Assembly (NCBI GenBank): GCA_002421995.1
Contig: DISP01000061.1
Coordinates: forward strand, 1-27,097
Source: Bacteroidales bacterium UBA6207
Lineage (GTDB): Bacteria; Bacteroidota; Bacteroidia; Bacteroidales; F082
Direction: 5' to 3'
Length of the DNA stretch: 27,097 nt
The stretch's first letter is position 1. The number at the start of each line of letters is the position of its first letter. Shown here one piece after another: positions 17,667-24,666 of this stretch. Under the pieces are notes generated by a model. It ran no database searches. It was not told the origin of the DNA and saw nothing but the letters and a program-made list of their open reading frames with translations. Made by a program: the position numbers and the translations under genes.

Positions 17667-18747
17667 CACCTTACCGATGCTCAATAAAAGTTTGTTTATC
17701 AATGTGTTGATTGCATTCCTTTTGTTTGTTGTTTCGTGTTCAAATCCAGCTTCGGATCAAAACAAAACAGCTGTTATTGAGAATGAATCGAAAGAACTTG
17801 CAAGCTGGCTCGAAAAAAACGGCAATTATATTGCATCGGCAGAAGTGCCGGCTGTGATCAGTGCCGGAGAATTGTACAGTTTGCTTGGAAACAACATTCT
17901 GCTGATAGACCTTCGTGATGCCGAACAATACGCGGCTGGTTATATTGATGGAGCGATCAACCTTGGCACTGACAAAGTGATTGACTTTTTCAAGCAGCGT
18001 ATAGATCCTGCATCCTTTGAAAAGATCATTTTTGTTGACAACCGTGGTCAGTTATCGGCCTATGTGACTTCAGTCATGCGCATGATAGGTTATAACAATG
18101 TGTTTTCGCTGCGTTTTGGAATGAGCAGCTGGAATGCGGGTTTTGCAGCTGCCGGATGGGACAAGGTTATTGGTAACGAACTGACGGATAAGCTTGATTA
18201 TGAAAGTCATGCCAAAAACCCGAAAGGCAATGTATGGCCAAAACTCTCAACAGGAGCAAGCCGGGCATCTTCAATAGCCCTGCTGCGTGCGCAACAGCTT
18301 CTTTCCAAAGATGCACCTGCTTTTCTGATGGATTACAAAGACCTGATGAAAAATCCTTCAGCCTATTATATTATAAACTACTGGCCTGAGGAACAATACC
18401 TTAAAGCAGGCCACCTGCCGGGTGCAGTGCAATACACACCAAAGGTTTCACTTCAGTCGAACGAAGACTTGCTTACACTGCCGGTGGACAAACCCATCGT
18501 TGTATATTGTTACACCGGCCAACATGCAGCCAATGTGACAGCATGGTTGCGTATGCTGGGCTACGATGCCCATTCGCTGATCTATGGCAGCAATGCCTTT
18601 ATGCACCAGGTGTTAACCGGTCCGGCTTTTGCACCATCCCATTATTGGGGTGAGGCGCACAAGCACAACTTCCCACTGTCAAACAGTGCTGCACCTGCTG
18701 CAGCCACAAATACAACCGAAAATAAAGCTGCTAAAGGCGGCTGCTAA
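17653..18747 (+). CDS. Lipoprotein with two rhodanese domains (one catalytic) and C-terminal KGGC tail
   Basis: 364 residues from the ATG at 17653, which overlaps the cytochrome gene by 14 bp. The ATG at 17677 (Met9) gives a more usual lipoprotein signal, MLNKSLFINVLIAFLLFVVSC, and may be the true start. The lipobox cysteine is C29. Rhodanese domain 1 (~68-165) has LLIDLRDAEQYAAGYIDGAI but FVDNRGQ in the active loop, with D129 where the cysteine would be. Domain 2 (~215-320) has VVYCYTGQHA with catalytic C286. The Ala/Thr/Asn linker then ends AAKGGC with C364. The three cysteines of the protein thus have three readable roles: lipid anchor, catalysis, tail. Probably a periplasmic sulfurtransferase; it could load the other tails. 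Confidence 0.92.
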   Translation: MKQNNTLPMLNKSLFINVLIAFLLFVVSCSNPASDQNKTAVIENESKELASWLEKNGNYIASAEVPAVISAGELYSLLGNNILLIDLRDAEQYAAGYIDGAINLGTDKVIDFFKQRIDPASFEKIIFVDNRGQLSAYVTSVMRMIGYNNVFSLRFGMSSWNAGFAAAGWDKVIGNELTDKLDYESHAKNPKGNVWPKLSTGASRASSIALLRAQQLLSKDAPAFLMDYKDLMKNPSAYYIINYWPEEQYLKAGHLPGAVQYTPKVSLQSNEDLLTLPVDKPIVVYCYTGQHAANVTAWLRMLGYDAHSLIYGSNAFMHQVLTGPAFAPSHYWGEAHKHNFPLSNSAAPAAATNTTENKAAKGGC

Positions 18748-18758
18748 AAACTGATAAT

Positions 18759-19283
18759 ATGGAACAAAAACCCAAAGCTTATATGAACCCCTACCTTGCA
18801 GGATTTCTGCTCGGTTTGGTGTTGTTATCGGCCTTTTTCATCACGGGAAGAGGCCTCGGAGCCAGTGGTGCTGCCAAGAGCGTGGTCATTGAAACCATTG
18901 GCAGCGTAGCTCCCGAATATGCTAAAGAGAATTCTTTTTACGCCTCATTCTTTGCAACGGGCGATGGACGACCAATGCGCAACTGGTTGGTTTATCTGAC
19001 TTTAGGAGTGCTTGGCGGCGCTTTTTTCTCCGGTTTTCTCTCGGGGAGAGCCGGTTTTAAAATTGACAAAGGAGTGCGAATTACCAACGCAACACGTTTG
19101 ATTTTTGCTGTTGCCGGAGGTTTCCTGTTCGGGGTTGGATCACAATTCGGGCGCGGTTGCACCAGTGGCGCGGCCCTTAGTGGTATGGCTGTGCTTTCAA
19201 CAGCAGGTTTTATAACCGTTATTGCCATCTTCGGCACCGGTTATGCCATCGCGTATTTTTTCAGAAAACTTTGGATCAATTAA
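18759..19283 (+). CDS. YeeE/YedE transporter, first half (copy 2)
   Basis: 174-residue membrane protein, paralogue of 13248-13775 with the same blocks: AYMNPYLAGFLLG, TGRGLGASGA, GSQFGRGCTSGAALSGMAV, and the end AYFFRKLWIN. C134 in GRGCTSG is its only cysteine. It begins 11 bp after the lipoprotein stop, so it belongs to unit B. It presumably pairs with the fused second half encoded 12 bp downstream to make a thiosulfate- or sulfane-sulfur-transporting pore. Whether the two copies exchange halves is unknown. Confidence 0.9.
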   Translation: MEQKPKAYMNPYLAGFLLGLVLLSAFFITGRGLGASGAAKSVVIETIGSVAPEYAKENSFYASFFATGDGRPMRNWLVYLTLGVLGGAFFSGFLSGRAGFKIDKGVRITNATRLIFAVAGGFLFGVGSQFGRGCTSGAALSGMAVLSTAGFITVIAIFGTGYAIAYFFRKLWIN

Positions 19284-19295
19284 TACCTTCACGAC

Positions 19296-20525
19296 ATGGG
19301 ACCATTAATTCCACAAGGATATGTTAACTCCGACCTGAACCTCTTCTTTGCATTTGTGATCGGTCTGGGTTTTGGCTATGTACTCGAACAGGGCGGCTTT
19401 TCCAATTCAAAAAAGCTTGCCGGCGTTTTCTACGGCTACGATTTCGTGGTGTTGCGTGTTTTTTTCACAGCAGCACTAACTGCAGCCATCGGCTTGTTGC
19501 TTTTCAGCTACATGGGTTTGGTTGAATACGATATGCTGTATGTAAATCCGACTTTTGTTAAAGCAGCCATCGTTGGCGGCATTATCATGGGTTTTGGCTT
19601 TATTTTGGGCGGTTATTGCCCCGGAACTAGCATGGTTGGCGCTGTTATTGGCAAGATTGATGCCATGTTCTTTGTAGTCGGACTGATGGGAGGTGTTTTC
19701 TTTTTCGGTTCATTCTACGAAACGTTTAAACCGCTTTATGAAGCGGATAATCTGGGCGGAATCTTAGTGTATGATTCCTTGGGTGTTGACCGCGACTGGT
19801 TTGTATTCATCTTCGGACTGATCGCCCTGGCTGCATTTATCATCACCAGAAAGATAGAAGACAGGATCAACGGCGTTGAGTTGTTGCCCAAAGGGCTGTT
19901 TCATCCATCCTACAGAATGCCTTTCTTTATGATGTTGTTTTTGGCAGCTTTGAACCTTTATCTTCCTCAAAGTCCGCGTGCCAAATGGAACGAAACCGAT
20001 GCAAAAACCTTGCTTGGTGAGGCAGCTGCAGAAGTACACTATGCAATGATTGACGAAGTGGCGTACAAACTGCTGCATGAATCCGAAAATGATTTGATGC
20101 TGGTGGACGTTCGTCCTGCTGAAGATTTTCAGCGCTTTGCACTCCCGGGAGCCAAAAACCTTCCATTGAAGGAAGTGCTCGGACAAAAAGCAGGAAAACT
20201 GCTCGATGATTCAAACAAGAAGGTGGTCATTTACAGCTATTCCTCCACGGATGCCGATCAGGCTTGGATGCTGCTTCGGCGCGAAGGTCACAAAGACATC
20301 AGGGTTTTAAAAGGTGGATTGAATGGGTTTTTCACCGAATTTTTTGTTGAAAATCACCAAACCCAAAGCCGTAACGAAAAAGAACAGTTTGATACCCGTT
20401 TCCGTGAACGGGCGATGAAAGCCTTTAAAACGGGTGAAGCTGCTGAAAAAATTATCAGCAAAGGCAAACCTGTCACCACCATCGTAGATATTGAACCTCC
20501 AAAAGCCGGAAAAGGCGGTTGCTAA
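19296..20525 (+). CDS. YeeE/YedE second half fused to a Cys-less rhodanese domain with KGGC tail
   Basis: 409 residues. Residues 1-~190 match the YeeE/YedE second half (YVLEQGGFSNSKKLAGVFYG; GGYCPGTSMVGAVIGKIDA, with C108 kept but Val at 114 where copy 1 has Cys). An extra hydrophobic helix (~207-224) leads to a rhodanese domain (~245-350: LVDVRPAEDFQRFALPGA, LKGGLNGFF). Its catalytic loop is IYSYSSTDA, with S314 at the cysteine position. After FDTRFRERAM (365-374) a ~35-residue linker ends PPKAGKGGC. C409 and the pore C108 are the only two cysteines, so a swinging tail cysteine is physically tied to the transporter. It corresponds to the two separate genes at 13804-15057. Confidence 0.92.
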   Translation: MGPLIPQGYVNSDLNLFFAFVIGLGFGYVLEQGGFSNSKKLAGVFYGYDFVVLRVFFTAALTAAIGLLLFSYMGLVEYDMLYVNPTFVKAAIVGGIIMGFGFILGGYCPGTSMVGAVIGKIDAMFFVVGLMGGVFFFGSFYETFKPLYEADNLGGILVYDSLGVDRDWFVFIFGLIALAAFIITRKIEDRINGVELLPKGLFHPSYRMPFFMMLFLAALNLYLPQSPRAKWNETDAKTLLGEAAAEVHYAMIDEVAYKLLHESENDLMLVDVRPAEDFQRFALPGAKNLPLKEVLGQKAGKLLDDSNKKVVIYSYSSTDADQAWMLLRREGHKDIRVLKGGLNGFFTEFFVENHQTQSRNEKEQFDTRFRERAMKAFKTGEAAEKIISKGKPVTTIVDIEPPKAGKGGC

Positions 20526-20543
20526 CCAAAAAATACTTACACC

Positions 20544-21134
20544 ATGGAAAATATCAATGATAAAATGCTAACCTATGCAGCACTGCTGTTCATTTCGGCC
20601 ATTGTTGGCATAATCACCCTGCAATGGTTGATGGCGCCATCATATGCCATGAATACTGATAAGGTATTGCATAAAATAAGTGTTGAGGCACCTTTGATTC
20701 TGCCTGATGAGCTCCAAAACTGGACAGAAAATGCAGAGAAAACCACTGCAATAGTTTTAGCTGCCGAATCAAAAGAGAATTCACTCCCCTTTGCAAAAAC
20801 CATTTACATCCCTTTCGATCAGCTGCTTGAGTCAAAATCATTAAAACAGGTTCCGGATAAAGGAACAGTGCTGCTTTTTGGCAAAACCGAAACCCAGGCA
20901 ATGATGGCGCTGCAACTGCTGTTGGGCAAGGGCTATAAAAATGTTCGGGCTGTTGCCAACGACCTCGAAATGAATAAGCAATTGCTTCAAGGACAAAATG
21001 ATCCCCGTTTTGCATTCAGAAAAGGAGAAAAAGCAAGCTTTGACTACGGACGATTGTTTAAAACAAGTCAAAAAGGAGCTGCTGCACCCCCACCTGCATC
21101 AACAGAAGTTGTAAAAACAAAAGGAGGCTGTTAA
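20544..21134 (+). CDS. Membrane-anchored degenerate rhodanese-like protein with C-terminal KGGC tail
   Basis: 196 residues. An N-terminal helix (~10-28) anchors a periplasmic domain. The domain keeps only an outline of a rhodanese fold: IYIPFDQLL, then VLLFGKTETQAMMALQLLLG in the place of the active loop (F112 where the cysteine would be), then NVRAV. The LxDxR motif is not recognisable. A segment resembling those in the sibling proteins follows (FAFRKGEKASFDYGRLF, 156-172), then an Ala/Pro-rich linker ending VVKTKGGC. C196 is the sole cysteine. Without its neighbours it would be called hypothetical. Last gene of unit B, 18 bp after the fusion gene; a strong terminator follows. Confidence 0.82.
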   Translation: MENINDKMLTYAALLFISAIVGIITLQWLMAPSYAMNTDKVLHKISVEAPLILPDELQNWTENAEKTTAIVLAAESKENSLPFAKTIYIPFDQLLESKSLKQVPDKGTVLLFGKTETQAMMALQLLLGKGYKNVRAVANDLEMNKQLLQGQNDPRFAFRKGEKASFDYGRLFKTSQKGAAAPPPASTEVVKTKGGC

Positions 21135-21160
21135 CAGCCAGTGCATTTGTTTTCAAATAC

Positions 21161-21198
21161 AAAAACACGGCGGACAAAATTGTCCGCCGTGTTTTTTT
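21161..21198 (+). terminator. Strong rho-independent terminator ending sulfur unit B
   Basis: Perfect 16-bp inverted repeat (left arm 21161-21176, loop AAAT, right arm 21181-21196) with core ACACGGCGGACA and a T run to 21198. The left arm begins with AAAAA, so it may also act on the other strand. Confidence 0.93.
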
Positions 21199-21361
21199 AC
21201 TGTACGTTTTCGAATAAATATGACCGTCATCGCACACATTTTGAAGCGGCAATTGATGAGATGACAAATTAATAATATTAAGCTAATTACTGATATATAA
21301 GCATTTGCAATTTTTGGCATTGTGTGTGATATTTCATAGCAGTAAACCCAAAACGCACACA

Positions 21362-22069
21362 ATGATCGTATTGACTGATATTCACAAGAGTTACCAGATG
21401 GGGCACAACAGTTTGCATGTGCTCAAAGGCATCAACCTTAAAGTAGAAAAAGGAGAAATGGTTTCCATCATGGGCTCATCCGGTTCGGGAAAATCCACCT
21501 TGCTCAACATCATTGGCCTGTTAGATAACCACGATCGGGGCGAATACATGCTTGATGGTCATCAGATCAAGGAGATGAACGAGACCAAAGCAGCCATTTT
21601 GCGTAATAAATTTCTTGGTTTTGTTTTTCAGTCATTCAACCTGATAAGCTTCAAAAACGCGATGGAAAATGTGGCTTTACCACTTTATTATCAAGGCGTT
21701 CCAAGGCGAAAACGCAATAAAACCGCCATGGAATACCTTGATCGTGTTGGCTTGGCAGATTGGGCTTCGCACCTTCCAAACGAACTCTCGGGCGGACAAA
21801 AACAACGTCTTGCCATTGCCCGCGCGCTTATTTCGCAACCAAAAGTAATTCTGGCCGATGAGCCAACCGGTGCCCTCGACAGCGTGACATCCAACGAAGT
21901 GATGGCGCTGTTTAAAGAAATCAATCAAACCGGTATAACCATCATCATCGTAACACACGAAAACGATATTGCACACCAAACACAGCGCATCATCCGGCTT
22001 CATGATGGATTGATCGGCACCGATGAGCGCAATGGCTATCACCACAAAGCAGCGGCAGTTGTTGCCTGA
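21362..22069 (+). CDS. ABC transporter ATPase, MacB/LolD-like
   Basis: 235-residue cytoplasmic ATPase from the ATG at 21362 (MIVLTDIHKSYQMG). The open frame could start at 21305, but those 19 residues are not family-like. Walker A is GSSGSGKST, the Q-loop is VFQSFNL, the ABC signature is LSGGQKQRLAIARAL, Walker B is VILADEPTGALD, and the switch His is in IIIVTHEND. It belongs to the MacB/LolD/FtsE type that drives permeases of the FtsX/MacB fold mechanically rather than moving substrate through the membrane. First of a four-gene unit with two permeases and a membrane-fusion protein. I found no clear promoter upstream. Confidence 0.93.
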   Translation: MIVLTDIHKSYQMGHNSLHVLKGINLKVEKGEMVSIMGSSGSGKSTLLNIIGLLDNHDRGEYMLDGHQIKEMNETKAAILRNKFLGFVFQSFNLISFKNAMENVALPLYYQGVPRRKRNKTAMEYLDRVGLADWASHLPNELSGGQKQRLAIARALISQPKVILADEPTGALDSVTSNEVMALFKEINQTGITIIIVTHENDIAHQTQRIIRLHDGLIGTDERNGYHHKAAAVVA

Positions 22070-22103
22070 CAAATCGCAATGAAACCACGCAAAACCAAAA
22101 ACC

Positions 22104-23339
22104 ATGTTTGATCTCGATAAATGGCAGGAAATTTTCAGCACAATTGAAAAAAACAAATTGCGCACTTTCCTCACCGGCTTTTCAGTAGCCTGGGGCATCT
22201 TTATGCTGATCATCCTTCAGGGAAGCGGCATTGGCTTGCAAAACGGTGTCTCCAACGAGTTTCGCTCATCAGCCACCAATGCCATCTGGATGTGGAACGG
22301 ACAAACAAGCAAAGCTCATGCCGGCATGAAACCCGGACGCAACATCCAGATGACCAATGAAGATTACGAATACATTGCCCAAACGGTGAAAGGTGTTGAG
22401 TTGATATCATCGCGTTACCAGATTTGGTCGGGCAACACAGTATCCTATAAAAACGAATATGGCTCTTTCAGTATCAGGGGCATACATCCTGACTATGCAA
22501 CCGTGGAAAAACTAACAGTTACCGAAGGGCGATTTATCAATGAAAAAGACCAGGAAGAAACACGCAAGTCGGTCATTATTAGCACTAAGGTAAAAGAGGC
22601 GCTTTTTAAAAACGGGGAAAGTGCTTTGGATAAATATGTGCAGGTGAACGGAATTCCTTTCAAAGTTGTTGGCGTGTTTGACGACGATGATGGCCGCGAT
22701 GACAATATGCAATTGGTGTATGTGCCCATTGGCACTGCACAAAAAGTGTTTGGTGCCGGACGCGAAGTGCAGGGTATTGTGGTTACGGTAGGCGATGCCA
22801 GTCCGGAAGAAGCAGGCCTGATTGAAGATGAAATCAAGTCGAAACTGGCAGCCCGCCATCATTTTGATGTGACAGATGAGCGCGCCATGTTTTTCTGGAA
22901 CAGCGTGGAAGAGTTTCAAAAGTTTAAAAAACTCTTTGCATCTGTCAGCATGTTTATCTGGGTGATTGGAATCGGAACCATTATTGCTGGCGTGGTGGGT
23001 GTGAGCAATATCATGATGATTGTGGTGAAAGACCGCACCAAAGAAATAGGCATACGCAAAGCGTTGGGAGCAACACCCGGAAGCATCATTGGCCTGATTA
23101 TGCAGGAAGCTATTTTGATTACAGGATTTGCCGGTTATATAGGGCTTGTGCTTGGCGTTGGATTGCTCGAATTGATTTCAAAAAGCATTGATACTCCATT
23201 TTTTAAGCAACCGGAAGTTAATATTCAGATTGCAGTTGGAGCAACTCTACTATTGGTTGTCGCCGGTGCGCTGGCAGGCTTTATTCCTGCACGAAGAGCA
23301 GCATCAATCAAGCCGATTGAAGCCTTAAGAGACGAATAA
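22104..23339 (+). CDS. MacB-like ABC permease 1
   Basis: 411-residue permease with the MacB/FtsX layout. A first membrane helix (~20-43) follows the amphipathic text FDLDKWQEIFSTIEKNKLRTFLTGFSV-like start. A large periplasmic MacB_PCD domain spans ~45-275. Three C-terminal helices follow, with VSNIMMIVVKDRTKEIGIRKALGATP and the end IPARRAASIKPIEALRDE, which are standard for the family. Probably dimerises with itself or with the similar protein encoded next (25 bp downstream). Transported compound unknown. Confidence 0.92.
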   Translation: MFDLDKWQEIFSTIEKNKLRTFLTGFSVAWGIFMLIILQGSGIGLQNGVSNEFRSSATNAIWMWNGQTSKAHAGMKPGRNIQMTNEDYEYIAQTVKGVELISSRYQIWSGNTVSYKNEYGSFSIRGIHPDYATVEKLTVTEGRFINEKDQEETRKSVIISTKVKEALFKNGESALDKYVQVNGIPFKVVGVFDDDDGRDDNMQLVYVPIGTAQKVFGAGREVQGIVVTVGDASPEEAGLIEDEIKSKLAARHHFDVTDERAMFFWNSVEEFQKFKKLFASVSMFIWVIGIGTIIAGVVGVSNIMMIVVKDRTKEIGIRKALGATPGSIIGLIMQEAILITGFAGYIGLVLGVGLLELISKSIDTPFFKQPEVNIQIAVGATLLLVVAGALAGFIPARRAASIKPIEALRDE

Positions 23340-23364
23340 CAATAAAATACAAAACCACAACACA

Positions 23365-24630
23365 ATGTTTGATCGCGATCGCTGGCAGGAAATATGGAGC
23401 AGTTTGGCTAAAAACAAATTGCGCACTACGCTAACCGCTTTTGGGGTGTTTTGGGGCATTTTTATGCTCATGGTGATGCTTGGCTCGGGTTCAGGGCTCA
23501 AAAATGGTGTAACCAACGGCATGGGCGATTTTGCAACCAACAGCGTGTTTATGTGGACGCGTCCGACAACCATTCCTTACAAAGGCTTGCCGCGCAACAG
23601 GCGCTATTTCTACAACAACGATGACATTAAAGCACTTAAGGAAAACATTGCTGAATTGGATTTGCTTGCACCAAGGCTGGAAGGTGGTGGCCGAAACTCA
23701 TCGAACAATGTTGTCAGAAACGACAAATCAGGCGCTTTCAACATTTATGGTGATTATCCGGAATGGAATCTTATTGATCCTACCAACATCCTGAAAGGGC
23801 GGTTTATCAACAAAACAGATATTGATCAAAAACGCAAAGTGGTTGTGATCGGCAAACGGGTTTATGAAATTCTATTTGCCAAAGATGAAGATCCATTAGG
23901 CAAATACATCAGAATCAATGGTATATACTTTCAGGTTGTAGGTGTTTTCACACCCAAAAACTCGAATATGAATTTTGGAGGCGATAAAGAAGAAAGCATT
24001 CACATGCCATTCAGCACCATGCAGCAGGCATTCAACTATGGAAACATTGTTGCCTGGTTTGCAATGACTTCCAAGCCCGGATTCGAGGTGAGTGTGGTTG
24101 AAGAAAAAGCGATGAAGTTGCTTAGAGAACGTCATAAAGTTGCACCGGAAGACGACCGTGCAGTTGGTCATTTCAACCTGGCAAAGGAATTCAAACAGAT
24201 GACCGGCCTATTTGCGGGCATCAATGCTTTGATATGGATCGTGGGTACAGGCACACTTTTGGCCGGTGTGATCGGCATTAGCAACATCATGCTCGTGATT
24301 GTGAAAGAACGAACCAAAGAAATCGGCATCATGCGCGCCATTGGTGCAACACCCTCTAAAATTATAGCACAAATTATCAGCGAATCGGTTTTGCTTACCA
24401 CCACAGCGGGTTATGTCGGTATGGTCGTGGGCGTGCTATTGATCGAATTGATTGACAGAAACCTGCCGCCACCATCGGGCCGCGACACCATGTTTTTGCA
24501 CCCGAACATTGATTTTCAGGTGGCTTTGACAGCATTGGGAATTCTGGTTGTTTCGGGAATTGTGGCAGGGCTTATACCTGCCCGCAAGGCCGTGAGCATG
24601 AAACCGATAGACGCACTGCGTTACGAATAA
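23365..24630 (+). CDS. MacB-like ABC permease 2
   Basis: 421-residue paralogue of permease 1, with the same opening (FDRDRWQEIWSSLAKNKLRTTLT) and the same C-terminal FtsX block (ISNIMLVIVKERTKEIGIMRAIGATP; end IPARKAVSMKPIDALRYE). The periplasmic domain is clearly diverged. Two tandem permeases beside one ATPase suggest a heterodimeric MacB-type transporter, though two homodimers sharing one ATPase is possible. 36 bp before the membrane-fusion gene. Confidence 0.92.
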   Translation: MFDRDRWQEIWSSLAKNKLRTTLTAFGVFWGIFMLMVMLGSGSGLKNGVTNGMGDFATNSVFMWTRPTTIPYKGLPRNRRYFYNNDDIKALKENIAELDLLAPRLEGGGRNSSNNVVRNDKSGAFNIYGDYPEWNLIDPTNILKGRFINKTDIDQKRKVVVIGKRVYEILFAKDEDPLGKYIRINGIYFQVVGVFTPKNSNMNFGGDKEESIHMPFSTMQQAFNYGNIVAWFAMTSKPGFEVSVVEEKAMKLLRERHKVAPEDDRAVGHFNLAKEFKQMTGLFAGINALIWIVGTGTLLAGVIGISNIMLVIVKERTKEIGIMRAIGATPSKIIAQIISESVLLTTTAGYVGMVVGVLLIELIDRNLPPPSGRDTMFLHPNIDFQVALTALGILVVSGIVAGLIPARKAVSMKPIDALRYE

Positions 24631-24666
24631 AATGATTGATTAACTAAAAGATAAACATTTCAGAAA

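Noticed and set aside
14413..21134. KGGC endings as a repeated DNA element or recoded selenocysteine site
   Set aside because: The codons differ at third positions, all four genes end in TAA and the last residue is coded by TGT or TGC, so there is neither a DNA repeat nor a TGA recoding.
14413..21134. KGGC proteins as SoxY or DsrC homologues
   Set aside because: The tails are only analogous: the domains are rhodanese-like, there is no SoxY Ig-like domain, no SoxZ partner, and no DsrC-type paired cysteines.
21199..21361. Promoter for the ABC exporter unit
   Set aside because: GCATTTG near 21301 lacks the TA of TAnnTTTG and no matching -33 box was found, so no promoter is claimed.
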